Shown piece after piece: positions 25,748 to 33,964 of a DNA stretch of 64,000 nucleotides (the stretch's first letter is position 1; every line of letters begins with the position of its first letter). Source of the DNA: Pseudofrankia saprophytica. Lineage in GTDB: Bacteria > Actinomycetota > Actinomycetes > Frankiales > Frankiaceae. Made by a program: the position numbers and the translations under genes. The notes under the pieces were generated by a model. The model saw only the letters and a program-made list of their open reading frames with translations, made no database searches and was not told where the DNA came from. The stretch is from positions 1,133,886 to 1,197,885 of the forward strand of contig NZ_KI912266.1 in the NCBI RefSeq assembly GCF_000235425.2, in the 5' to 3' direction.

Positions 25748-26707
25748 TCAGTCCTGGTGCCGACCACCGATACCGTGCCGGGCGAGGGTCCGGCCGATCT
25801 TCCCGCCGAATCCCTCGTGCGGCGCCTCATGACGACCACTCGCGGCGTCGCCGGCCTGAGCGGTGTCGCTCGGGTAGACCTCGTGCCCGGTGGTCGCCGA
25901 GTCCGCGCCCCGCTTCCCGCCTTCGACCCGCTCCGTCCGGACGTTCTCGGCCCGGTCGGACGAAGTGGTGCGGGTGGCTTCGCTCGGGTACACGTCCCGA
26001 TCGGCGGTCTGGTCCGCCCGCTCGGCTCGCCGGCTACGGTCGAAACGCCCGGTCGAGGCCGAGGTCGAAGCCGGGGCCGCGCTGACCCGCTCGTCGCGGT
26101 CGGCACGCCCCGCCCCCACCGGCTCCGGCTCGGCCTGCCGCGCCCGGCGGCCGCCGAAGAGGCCGCCATGACCCTCACGCGCCAGCGCCTTGCGGTGCGC
26201 ACGCATCTGGGCGTGCTCGATGTCGCGAAGGCTGCGGACGCTGAGCCGGCCCTGCGCGGTCGACGCCAGGTAGAGGATCACGGCGCCAAGCCCGTAGAAG
26301 AACATCAGCCAGGTCGTCGCCTGCCGCGCGGTGCTGCCCATCGGGGTGCCCAGGTCACCCAGGTGCCACGGCGTGGCCAGGGTCGGGCCGATGATGAACC
26401 AGGCGCCGGCCGCGATCGCCAGCCATGCGCCCAGCATCGTCGTTCCGCGGTTCGCGCTCGCCGTCAGCATCAGTCCACCGACGAAGGCGGCGATGCCTGG
26501 CAGAACCTCAAGCCAGAACCGCGCCGCGGTCCAGTCCCAGGTCTGCGTCCCGCCGAACCCGAAGTCGAAGGCGGGGCCAATGAAGGGTACGAGGGCGCCC
26601 CACGCGCCGAGGACCATCAGCAGCAGACCTGCGACGGCGCCGCGGCTTCGTGGGATCCGCCAGCTACCTCTGGCACGGTTGAATCCGGTATCTCCGGTGA
26701 GGCTCAT
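25748..26707 (-). CDS. Four-helix membrane protein with charged C-terminal tail
   Basis: A 319-residue protein with four predicted membrane helices in the first about 170 residues (AVAGLLLMVLGAWGALVPFIG, FWLEVLPGIAAFVGGLMLTAS, TMLGAWLAIAAGAWFIIGPTL, TTWLMFFYGLGAVILYLAS), then about 150 residues of charged low-complexity sequence containing VYPSE/VYPSD repeats. No function is recognised. ATG at 26707 is chosen for its GGAGGGAG ribosome site. The disordered tail resembles that of the neighbouring envelope proteins. Confidence 0.7.
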   Translation of the reverse strand: MSLTGDTGFNRARGSWRIPRSRGAVAGLLLMVLGAWGALVPFIGPAFDFGFGGTQTWDWTAARFWLEVLPGIAAFVGGLMLTASANRGTTMLGAWLAIAAGAWFIIGPTLATPWHLGDLGTPMGSTARQATTWLMFFYGLGAVILYLASTAQGRLSVRSLRDIEHAQMRAHRKALAREGHGGLFGGRRARQAEPEPVGAGRADRDERVSAAPASTSASTGRFDRSRRAERADQTADRDVYPSEATRTTSSDRAENVRTERVEGGKRGADSATTGHEVYPSDTAQAGDAASGRHEAPHEGFGGKIGRTLARHGIGGRHQD

Positions 26708-27114
26708 CGGTCGGCTCCCTCCACAGCAGTTCAGCCGGTCGGTGCCCAAAATCCCGACTACTAACCGGATCCGCCCGAACAGATGACCCAACATGCACTC
26801 AGAGTGCCAAGATTGCTACAGAAGGTGCCTGGTGTCGCGTCTCCTGCGCGCAGCCCTGATCGGGAAGGCCCGCCCGACAGCGCCGGCGACCACATCAGCG
26901 CCCCAGAGCACCGCATCCTCGCGTGCCCGTCGACCACTCGGCGTGAACGGGGCGGACCAGCCAGCACGCCCGAGCGCACCCCAGCCCGACAGAGGCCGAC
27001 GGCGATGGGGGGCGCTCCGGCCGCCCGGTCGCTCAGCCTCCGCGAAGGCTGAGCGCAGCCTGAGCGCACACGAAGCCACCAGCACCCCGGCCTGCCCGGG
27101 TACGATCAGCCGAC
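26708..27114. other. Intergenic upstream of tRNA-Lys
   Basis: This is a 407-bp region with no convincing gene. A TACGAT hexamer at 27101-27106, eight bases before the tRNA, is a good -10 element. The opposite end should hold the promoter of the minus-strand membrane-protein gene, but none was distinct. Confidence 0.5.
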
Positions 27115-27187
27115 GGGCCGTTAGCTCAATTGGCAGAGCAGCCGGCTTTTAACCGGCGAGTTCAGGGTTCGAGTCCCTGACGGCCCA
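27115..27187 (+). tRNA. tRNA-Lys (anticodon TTT)
   Basis: A complete 73-nt cloverleaf: acceptor GGGCCGT pairs with ACGGCCC, the D-arm contains AGCTCAATTGGCAGAGC, the anticodon stem GCCGG/CCGGC encloses loop CTTTTAA (anticodon TTT at 27148-27150), and the T-arm has GGTTCGAGTCC. The discriminator is A and the 3' CCA is not encoded. Confidence 0.97.
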
Positions 27188-27254
27188 CCCTCGCCCAGGT
27201 CTGTGACCTGCATGTTCGTGCCGCTCTCGACGCCCTCCGATGGAGTCGAAGGGC

Positions 27255-27339
27255 TGGGCATGCCGCGCCCGAGCGGGCTGTAGGGCACGACGCCGATCCC
27301 CAGCTCGCGGCAGGCAGGGAAGACGTCCTGCTCCGCCAC
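27255..27339 (-). pseudogene. Aldo/keto reductase fragment
   Basis: About 27 codons read [26 protein letters not shown], matching the well-conserved aldo/keto-reductase motif (C.ELGIG.V.YSPLGRG). No upstream or downstream reductase sequence continues in this frame and the frame then runs through the tRNA gene. It is best read as a gene remnant left beside the tRNA, perhaps by an integration or deletion event. Confidence 0.55.
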
Positions 27340-27703
27340 GGGCCCGCGCCGCCCTACCGGTCGCCATCTGTTCGGGCGTCCTGCTCAGCCGGCTGCTGCT
27401 GGGCCAGACGGCGTCCAACAGCCCCGACGCGAAGGACCTCACATCCCATAGCTGCATGCCGCCCTCGATGCCGTGGCGATGGCACCGAATTCCGCACCAG
27501 AACCGACGCCAGCGAAGGACCCGGCCGAGGCCGACCTGACCCGCGCCGCTCCGTCGACGCGCTGTCCGTCAGCCAGCCCGACCCTGTCTGACATGAACCC
27601 GACGCCTTCCGTGTCCGCGTCGGGGCCACGGTGCCCACCACAACCGGCGAGGATGGCCGTTGACGCCCCGCGTCGACTGCCCGGCACCGGAAGGAGCACC
27701 GCC

Positions 27704-27853
27704 TTGGCCCGCTACGTGTGTCCCGACTGCAAGACCAAATCCCAAAAGGTGCCAACCCGGGCTGAGGCCGCCGCGTTGTTGGAGACCCATCGCCGCTACT
27801 TCTGTACGGCACGGCCGGTCGCCCGCGGCTGGCGGAGAGTTATCAGCCGCTGA
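27704..27853 (+). CDS. Small putative zinc-binding protein (49 aa)
   Basis: A short ORF starting at TTG with a strong GGAAGGAG site nine bases upstream. It begins MARYVCPDCKTKSQKVPTR and continues LETHRRYFC, giving a CxxC pair and an H-x4-C pair that could coordinate one zinc ion. A longer in-frame ORF from 27473 exists, but its first 77 codons look non-coding. No family is recognised; the call rests on the ribosome site and cysteine spacing. Confidence 0.45.
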   Translation: MARYVCPDCKTKSQKVPTRAEAAALLETHRRYFCTARPVARGWRRVISR

Positions 27854-28002
27854 CTGGGTGCCCTCGGGAGCGGCCGTTCGGCGCGGCGCGGCATCACTTG
27901 GTGGGAGGCCCTTCTACCGTCCCCCACCGCCCCACCGCCCCACCGCCCCACCGACCCACCGGCGCGGCCGCCTCGATGATCCGCGAGGTGGGTTCTCGGC
28001 TG

Positions 28003-29136
28003 TCAGAGGGTGAGCGCGCGGATGGTGAGGTCGGTGGGCCTGATCGGTGACGCGTCGGAATAGGCGCGGATGTGCCGGGCCAGGGCTGGAGTCGGCCAGC
28101 GGGTCGTCTCCGGCCAGTCCGGGGACTCCGACCAGGAGACGCCGTCGAGTCGTGCCCCGGTCAGGTCGGCGCCGGTGAGGTCCGCGCCGACGAGATCGGC
28201 CCGGTGGAGGTCCGCGCGGGTGAGGATCGCGCCGACGAGGCGGGCCTCGCTCAGATGGGCACCGGTCAGGACGGCGTCGTCGAGCCGAGCGCCGGTCAGG
28301 TTGGCGTTGGCGAGGTCCGCGCCGTCGAGGTTGGCCCGGGACAGGCGGGTCCCGGCGAGGTCGGTCGCGGTGAGCTTCGTCTTGGCGAGTACCGCGCCAG
28401 TGAGGTCGGCGCCGGTGAGGCGGGCCGCCACGAAGGTGGCGAACGTCAGGTCCCGGCCGGCGAGGCGTGCGCCGACGAGTTGGGCCCCGGGGTAGTGGGC
28501 GATGGTCCAGTCGATGATCTTCTCGACGCGTTGCGGTACCAGTTCCGTGGGCTCGTCGCTGGCGGGCGGCGGCGCCCAGCCGGCGCGGCATTCCGGGTAG
28601 AAAGCGGGCAGCGGACCGCCTGGGGCTGGCCGCGGCCCGCGGGCGATCTCGTCGTCGCCACGGTGGACGACCTCGGGCGCGGGCGGCGCCGGCCAGATGC
28701 TCACCGCGTGTTCCTCCAGCGGCGGGTCGGCGTCGAAGCAGGCAGTACCGGCGGCCCGCGCGGCGTCGCGTCCTCTCGCCCGCACGCGGACCCGGTACCA
28801 GCCAGGCCCGCCGGGCGTCAGGTTCCACAGCTCGGGCGGCCCGCCGCTGTCCAGGTCGCCGAGCCAGGTCCGGCCCGCGTTGCTGTGATGACTGATGTCC
28901 ACGACCATGGGCCAGCCATCGAAGGCAGCGGGGGGCTCGTCGTCGCGGACGTCGACGGTGATCCGGATCCATCCGGTGTGGGTCCCGCAGACCACAGCCA
29001 GGTGCCCACCACCCGCCCCGACGAGCGAGTTCCCCTGATGGGCCTGGCTCAGGCCCACACCCTCGGGGATCACGTTGTAATCGCACAGGTAGTACTGGCT
29101 GTAGCCGACACGGAAGTCATCGGTCGCCCACCTCAC
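28003..29136 (-). CDS. Pentapeptide-repeat protein with N-terminal unknown domain
   Basis: A 377-residue protein. Residues about 1-160 form an unrecognised beta-rich domain (VVDISHHSNAGRTWLGDL, GPGWYRVRVRARGRD). Residues about 205-335 are some 25 A(D/N)LxG-type pentapeptide repeats, which fold into a right-handed quadrilateral beta helix. Some such proteins mimic DNA and protect gyrase, but most have no known role. The GTG start is the longest. The coding DNA of the repeats is itself highly repetitive on both strands. Confidence 0.82.
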   Translation of the reverse strand: MRWATDDFRVGYSQYYLCDYNVIPEGVGLSQAHQGNSLVGAGGGHLAVVCGTHTGWIRITVDVRDDEPPAAFDGWPMVVDISHHSNAGRTWLGDLDSGGPPELWNLTPGGPGWYRVRVRARGRDAARAAGTACFDADPPLEEHAVSIWPAPPAPEVVHRGDDEIARGPRPAPGGPLPAFYPECRAGWAPPPASDEPTELVPQRVEKIIDWTIAHYPGAQLVGARLAGRDLTFATFVAARLTGADLTGAVLAKTKLTATDLAGTRLSRANLDGADLANANLTGARLDDAVLTGAHLSEARLVGAILTRADLHRADLVGADLTGADLTGARLDGVSWSESPDWPETTRWPTPALARHIRAYSDASPIRPTDLTIRALTL

Positions 29137-29218
29137 CGACTGATCATCGCAGCCGCGATCGAAGGCGGTTCCATTAGCGTCTGGGTTTGGGCGTGGTGTG
29201 GGCGTGAACGCCCCGTCA

Positions 29219-30073
29219 CTAGCCGGTGGGAGTCTCGGCTTGGTCAGCCGGACCGGCGGCGAGTGCGGCTTTGGCGACGGGGGCGAACAGCCGGAGCGTG
29301 TCGGCGAAGTAGCGGTTGGGGAATACCCCGAACAGGCGCAGGGCGGCGCGGTGATTGATCGCGAGCACCGCCGCGGACACGGCGAGCAGGGCCCACCACG
29401 CGGCGGCGATCAGGGCGCGCGTCGGCCCGGGCAGGCCGGCGAGGTCCAGGCGCAGACGGCGGACGTGGAAGGGAACGTGCTCCTGCTCGTCGGTGAGGAT
29501 GCGCGCCGCGACCTCGCGGGTCAGCTGGTCGCCGGCGCCGTCACGGACCATCTGGAAGTAGCGCAGCACGCACACCTCGGCGACGGTCAGGACCAGCACC
29601 TCGCGCGGCAGGCGGGCCCGCCAGCGCAGCGAGCGGAAAATGGTGTCGCTCCAATGCGCCGCGATCGTCGGCCGCCCAGCGGCGATGAGCAGCCGGGCGA
29701 GCAGCCGCGAGTGGTCCTGCTCCTCGGCGATGAACAGCCGCGTGGCTTCGAGGTAGCCGGGGTGGCCCGCCCGCGCGGCCGCCCGCATCATCCCCGCGCC
29801 GTCACTGGCCTCGCCGACCTGGATTCTGGCGAGGCTGATGGCCAGCGCCCTGGGAATCTCGGCGCCCGCTCTCCAGTCCGGGTCGGGCCGAAACCTGTTC
29901 GCCTCGAATCTATGTCGCCATGAGTCAAAGGCTTCTGACGCATCCTCGGGCACGAGCCATGGTTGCACAGCGTTGGAAAAGACACCCAGATTGTCATTTT
30001 TCGCGACGGTTGACCAACGCGGCCGGGCCAGGCCCACGCCCGCACCGGAACCCAGACCCGAGCGGGCGTGCAA
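29219..30073 (-). CDS. Ferritin-like diiron protein with C-terminal membrane helix
   Basis: Up to 284 residues. A complete set of four-helix-bundle diiron ligands is visible: E88, E118-x2-H121 (EEQDH), E166 and E196-x2-H199 (DEQEH). A hydrophobic segment (ALIAAAWWALLAVSAAVLAI) follows, so the domain is probably membrane-anchored. Rubrerythrin-like or membrane-bound di-iron oxidase functions are possible; no named family is claimed. The start is uncertain: TTG at 30073 is the longest, and the first about 35 residues look unlike a fold. It is downstream of the broken hydrolase on the same strand. Confidence 0.68.
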   Translation of the reverse strand: MHARSGLGSGAGVGLARPRWSTVAKNDNLGVFSNAVQPWLVPEDASEAFDSWRHRFEANRFRPDPDWRAGAEIPRALAISLARIQVGEASDGAGMMRAAARAGHPGYLEATRLFIAEEQDHSRLLARLLIAAGRPTIAAHWSDTIFRSLRWRARLPREVLVLTVAEVCVLRYFQMVRDGAGDQLTREVAARILTDEQEHVPFHVRRLRLDLAGLPGPTRALIAAAWWALLAVSAAVLAINHRAALRLFGVFPNRYFADTLRLFAPVAKAALAAGPADQAETPTG

Positions 30074-30130
30074 GCTTTCGCGACCAGGATCGCGGCCGGA
30101 GAGAACCCCGGCGTGCTGGTTGGGAGCTGG

Positions 30131-30594
30131 TCAGAAGTTGGTCGCGAGCCAGGTGGTGGAGATGGCATCGACGGTCGGTCCGGACTCGAGGAGTGAGTGG
30201 CCAAGGCCGTCGATCGTGGTCAGCCGACCAGCGCGATCGGGCCCGGCGCGATGTCGAAGCGGGTGCGCAGCTCGTCGAGGACCGCCGGGAACTCGGCCGT
30301 CGCCTGGCGGACGAGCGGATCGACGTAGCGCAGCAGCGGATCGGCCTGCGCCGCCTCGAACGCGCCCTCGACGGGCCGGCGGCCGACGAACGGCATGCCG
30401 AGGTGGATTCGCCAGGCCGGGACCCCGGTCAGGGGCAGCAGTGCGGCGAACCCCTCGTCGGAGCGTGGCGGATCCATCATGTGCCAGGTGACCACCAGCG
30501 GCACCGAAGCCTCGCGGCCGGCCGACGGCGGTAGCGCGGTGAACGGCACGTCGGCCGCCCAGCCGACGATCGGCTCGATTCCGTCGTCAGTCAT
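30131..30594 (-). pseudogene. Alpha/beta hydrolase gene with internal deletion
   Basis: The reading frame starts well (ATG at 30594, AAGGGG upstream) and runs 124 codons to GPIALVG, exactly where the nucleophile elbow (GGSAGG) should follow, then stops at 30220-30222. In the next frame, directly overlapping, the sequence reads LTTIDGLGHSLLESG and ends WLATNF-stop at 30131-30133, which looks like the C-terminal end of the same fold with the catalytic His in GLGHSL. About 130 central residues, including the nucleophile serine, are missing. The gene is inactive as a hydrolase. Confidence 0.65.
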
Positions 30595-30685
30595 AGCGGC
30601 CCCTTCAGCCGGCTCTCTGAACCTATGGCTCCCTGAACCTAGCGAGGGGCATACACAGTCGCGCGCTCAGCGGCGGGGGCTGGGG

Positions 30686-31942
30686 TCAGACGGCGGCGTG
30701 CTGTTGCCGGTAGAGCTCAGCCCATTCCGCCCGGGGGCGGATCGTGATGTCGACGTCCGCGGCGAGGGCGCGTAGTGCGCCGACCGTGGCCCGCTCCTTC
30801 GGCAGCGTGGCGAAGGGGTCCCAGTTGTAGAAGCGCGCCGCGTTCTGCCAGGTCATCTTGTTGATCTCGTCGTCGGTGCAGCCGGCGGTGGTGAACTCCT
30901 TCTCCAGCCATTCGGGCGCGTCCGGCCAGATGGCGTCGGAGTGCGGGTAGTCGCATTCCCAGGCGATGATGTCCATGCCGACCTCGTGGCGGGCGGCGAC
31001 CGCGTGCGGGTCGGTGACGAAGCACGCGAGGGACTGCTCCAGGAAGACCTGGCTGGGCAGTTTGCCGCCGAAGTCGCGGCGCAGCCACTTCTGGTTCGTG
31101 TAGTGGCGGTCGCACCGGTCGAGGTAGAACGGCACCCAGCCGATGCCGCCCTCGGCGTAGGAGAACCTCAGGTCGGGGTAGTTGCGATAGGCCGGTCCCC
31201 AGAGCAGGTCCTGGGCGGCGAGCGCGGAGATCTGGCAGGCGAGGATCATGGTGTGGTCGCGCGGTGCGCCGGGCGCCAACGTGAGTGAGCGCAGGCCCAT
31301 GCCGATGTGCAGGACCATGGCCAGGCCGGTCTCGGCCATGGCCGTCCAGATCGGCCTCCAGTAGTCCTCGTCGTGGTAGCTCGGGAGGTTGTCGATGTGC
31401 GGCATCTCGGGCATGGCGATGCCGCGGGCGCCCTTCGCGGCGACCCGGCGGACCTCCTTGGCGGCCGCGGCCGGGTCGTAGATCGGGGCGATCGCGAGCG
31501 GGATGAACCGGCCGGGGTAGGTGGCGCACCACTCGTCGATGTGCCAGTCGTTGTAGGCCTGGATCACGGCGGTGGTCGTCTCGTCGCGGAACTGGCTGAG
31601 GTGGCCTCCGCTGAAGCCGGCGAACGTCGGGAAGCACATCGAGGCCAGTACGCCGTTGCGGTCCATGTCGCGCACGCGGGCGTGGATGTCGTAAGCGCCC
31701 GGCCGCATCTCGGCGAACCCCGACGGCTCGCTGTTCCACTCCAGCGGCGGCCACCCGACCACCGCGTTCAGCCCGACGAGCCCGGCCGGCTTGCCCCGGT
31801 AGATCCACTGGTTGGCGGTGCCCTGGGTGACGACCCGCGGCGCCGCGTCGGCCCACTTCTTCGGCAGGTAGCGCTCGAACATGTCCGGTGGCTCGATCAC
31901 GTGGTCGTCCACGCTGACCAGGATCATCTCGTCCTTGTCCAC
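30686..31942 (-). CDS. Amidohydrolase family 2 (metal-dependent hydrolase/decarboxylase)
   Basis: About 418 residues in the ACMSD/amidohydrolase-2 superfamily. The N-terminal metal motif is ILVSVDDHVIEP (DDH in place of HxH, as in many actinobacterial members). Other ligands are in VLHIGMG and the C-terminal WECDYPHSD. Relatives act on ring-cleavage acids or other carboxylates, and the substrate is unknown. GTG at 31942 is favoured because GGAGGAGG lies just upstream; the ORF is open to 31978 and ATG at 31927 is another option. Confidence 0.82.
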   Translation of the reverse strand: MDKDEMILVSVDDHVIEPPDMFERYLPKKWADAAPRVVTQGTANQWIYRGKPAGLVGLNAVVGWPPLEWNSEPSGFAEMRPGAYDIHARVRDMDRNGVLASMCFPTFAGFSGGHLSQFRDETTTAVIQAYNDWHIDEWCATYPGRFIPLAIAPIYDPAAAAKEVRRVAAKGARGIAMPEMPHIDNLPSYHDEDYWRPIWTAMAETGLAMVLHIGMGLRSLTLAPGAPRDHTMILACQISALAAQDLLWGPAYRNYPDLRFSYAEGGIGWVPFYLDRCDRHYTNQKWLRRDFGGKLPSQVFLEQSLACFVTDPHAVAARHEVGMDIIAWECDYPHSDAIWPDAPEWLEKEFTTAGCTDDEINKMTWQNAARFYNWDPFATLPKERATVGALRALAADVDITIRPRAEWAELYRQQHAAV

Positions 31943-32041
31943 GACGCCCTCCTCCACCAGAATTTTGACTAGGACCAAATCCTAGCTCTGTTGGCGGTGG
32001 TCACGGGCGGTTTGCGGACCTTGGGGCGTCCGCGAGACGCG

Positions 32042-32791
32042 TCAGGGCGCGTGGATGACCGGCACGTCCAGGGCCCGCACCGTCGGGTTGTCCGCGCTCG
32101 CGTCCGTGACGACCCCGGCGACCTCCGCCAACGGCAGGACGGTGAACCGGGAGGCCGTGCCGATCTTCTCCGAACTCGCCAGCACGTAGGTGTCGGCGGC
32201 CTGGTGCGCCAGGGCGCGCTTCATCGCGGCCTCGTCCGCGTCGCCGGTGGTCAGCCCCGCCTCGGGGTGCACGCCGGTCACGCCCAGCAGGAACAGGTCG
32301 GCGTGCAGCCCGCGCGCGGCCTCCACGGCGGCGGCGCCGCACGCGACCATCGAGTGCTTGAACAGCCGACCGCCGATCAGATAGACCTCCACGTCCTGGT
32401 GGTCGACCAGCGCGCTCGCCACGGTCGGGCTGTGGGTCACGACGGTGGCCCGCAGGTCGACGGGCAGCGCGCGCGCCACGGCCAACGCGGTCGTGCCGCC
32501 GTCGAGGATCGCGGTGCTGCCCGGTTCGATCAGCGCGGCCGCGGCGAGGGCCACCCGCTGCTTGCCGGACACCTCGACGTCCTGGCGGGCGACGTAGTCG
32601 GCGATCGCCGGAGAGACGGGCAACGCGCCGCCGTAGACACGTTGGCACAGGCCCGCCGCCGCGAGGTCGCGCAGGTCGCGGCGGATGCTGTCCTCGGACA
32701 GGCCGAGCTCGGCGGCGAGGACCTTGGCGACGATCCGGCCGTCAGCGCGCAGGCGCTCGAGGAGAAGGTCGCGACGTTGAGCGGCGAGCAT
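32042..32791 (-). CDS. DeoR-family transcriptional regulator
   Basis: A 249-residue regulator. The N-terminal winged helix contains AAELGLSEDSIRRDLRDLAAAGLCQRVYGGA, and the C-terminal sugar-phosphate-sensing domain has LDGGTTALAVARALP and YLIGGRLF. Family members usually sense sugar phosphates and repress the adjacent operon. ATG at 32791 has a clear AAGGAG site. It is divergent, with a 49-bp gap, from the DUF4406-like gene, its likely target; TGCACG occurs twice in that gap. Confidence 0.88.
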   Translation of the reverse strand: MLAAQRRDLLLERLRADGRIVAKVLAAELGLSEDSIRRDLRDLAAAGLCQRVYGGALPVSPAIADYVARQDVEVSGKQRVALAAAALIEPGSTAILDGGTTALAVARALPVDLRATVVTHSPTVASALVDHQDVEVYLIGGRLFKHSMVACGAAAVEAARGLHADLFLLGVTGVHPEAGLTTGDADEAAMKRALAHQAADTYVLASSEKIGTASRFTVLPLAEVAGVVTDASADNPTVRALDVPVIHAP

Positions 32792-32840
32792 GCACGTTTC
32801 TCCTTGTTTTTGCCGACTCTTGCACGATACAGTCGGCGCC

Positions 32841-33203
32841 ATGCTGATTCTTATCGCGGGGCCCTACCGCTCGGGCACCGGCGACGATCCCGATCTGATG
32901 GCGCAGAACCTGGCCCGCCTGGAGGAGGCCGCCTGGCCGGTCTTCCGCAGCGGTCACGTCCCGATGATCGGAGAGTGGGTCGCGCTGCCCGTCCTGCGCG
33001 GCGCGGGCGGCACCGGCCCGACCGACCCGGTCGCCGAACAGATCATGTATCCCACCGCGGAACGCCTGCTCCAGCATTGCGACGCGGTGCTCCGGCTGCC
33101 CGGCACGTCCACCGGCGCCGACCAGGACGTCCAGATCGCCCAGGAGCGGGGCCTGCCGGTCTACCGCCGCGTCGAGGACATCCCCGGCTACCGAGCCGCC
33201 TAG
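32841..33203 (+). CDS. DUF4406 / nucleoside-deoxyribosyltransferase-like protein
   Basis: A 120-residue Rossmann-like protein beginning LILIAGPYRSGTGDDPDLMAQNL and ending with DAVLRLPGTSTGADQDVQIAQERGLPVY. The GPYR/GPYS start and the LPG.S.GAD stretch are shared with DUF4406 and nucleoside 2-deoxyribosyltransferases, which bind nucleosides or nucleotide sugars. Pairing with a DeoR regulator fits nucleoside or pentose metabolism. The enzymatic activity is not established. Confidence 0.72.
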   Translation: MLILIAGPYRSGTGDDPDLMAQNLARLEEAAWPVFRSGHVPMIGEWVALPVLRGAGGTGPTDPVAEQIMYPTAERLLQHCDAVLRLPGTSTGADQDVQIAQERGLPVYRRVEDIPGYRAA

Positions 33204-33279
33204 ACGTAACCAGTGCGGACCCGTCAGCCGCGTGGCAGGTACGGGACCGCCCCGGCGCATGGCGGCGGCGCTCGGGTGT

Positions 33280-33864
33280 TCAGCTCGAGTCGGCGCCGCA
33301 CACGAGCGGGAGGAAGATCGTGTCGACGATCTCCTCCAGGGTCTGGTCGGGCACAGCGGTGAGGGTCATGAGGAACTCGTAGCGCAGAAGGTCGAAGGGC
33401 AGTGCCTTCAGGCGGCGAGTGAGGTGTTCTGGCTTGATCTCGCCGCGTGCCGCGGCCCGGGTGAACAGGATGTCGATGGAGTTCTCCCGGCCGGCGGCGA
33501 CGAGTTCACGCAGGTCGGCGGGGCTGGTGCCCGTCTCCTGGTAGTAGCCGGCCAGGTGGACGCTGAGGACCGTGGCGAGCTGAACGCGGGTGGCGTTGAT
33601 CTCCCGCATGAGGGCGAGGACGTCGCCGCGCAGGCTTCCGGTGTCGGGCATGTCGAGGTGGGCGCGGGTAAGCGCGCGGGTGACCGCTGCCCGGACGAGC
33701 TCGTGGCGGTCGGACCAGCGGCGGTAGAGCACGGGGCGGCTGGTACCGGCGCGCTGGACGACGGCGTCCATGGTGAAACTGGCGTAACCGTTCTCCGCCA
33801 GCTCGTCCCAGGCCGCCTCCAGCAGCGCCTCCTCCAGCACCGCGCCGCGGCGCCGTTCTGGCAT
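33280..33864 (-). CDS. TetR-family repressor, divergent from MFS pump
   Basis: A 194-residue TetR regulator: the N-terminal helix-turn-helix reads FTMDAVVQRAGTSRPVLYRRWSDRHEL, and the C-terminal half is a helical ligand-binding domain. ATG at 33864 has GGGAG upstream; GTG four codons earlier is possible. It is divergent from the MFS transporter gene at 33965 with about 100 bp between, the standard layout for drug-responsive efflux control. Confidence 0.88.
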   Translation of the reverse strand: MPERRRGAVLEEALLEAAWDELAENGYASFTMDAVVQRAGTSRPVLYRRWSDRHELVRAAVTRALTRAHLDMPDTGSLRGDVLALMREINATRVQLATVLSVHLAGYYQETGTSPADLRELVAAGRENSIDILFTRAAARGEIKPEHLTRRLKALPFDLLRYEFLMTLTAVPDQTLEEIVDTIFLPLVCGADSS

Positions 33865-33887
33865 GGTCTCCCTCACTCCACCTTAGA

Positions 33888-33908
33888 AACACTTGTGTGT
33901 CTTGTGTT
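33888..33908. promoter_or_regulatory. Candidate TetR operator (AACAC-N11-GTGTT)
   Basis: In the divergent gap, AACAC at 33888-33892 and GTGTT at 33904-33908 form an inverted repeat, and ACACTTGTGT lies within it as a smaller one. The position suits control of both genes; short arms make this tentative. Confidence 0.3.
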
Positions 33909-33964
33909 GGCCCAGCTAGTGTCGGCGCCATTAAGACACAGTCGCGTATCCTAGGTGGCCGCGT

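Noticed and set aside
28070-29358. Long plus-strand ORFs opposite the pentapeptide gene
   Set aside because: Repetitive codons of the pentapeptide array keep the other strand open; the products are low complexity.
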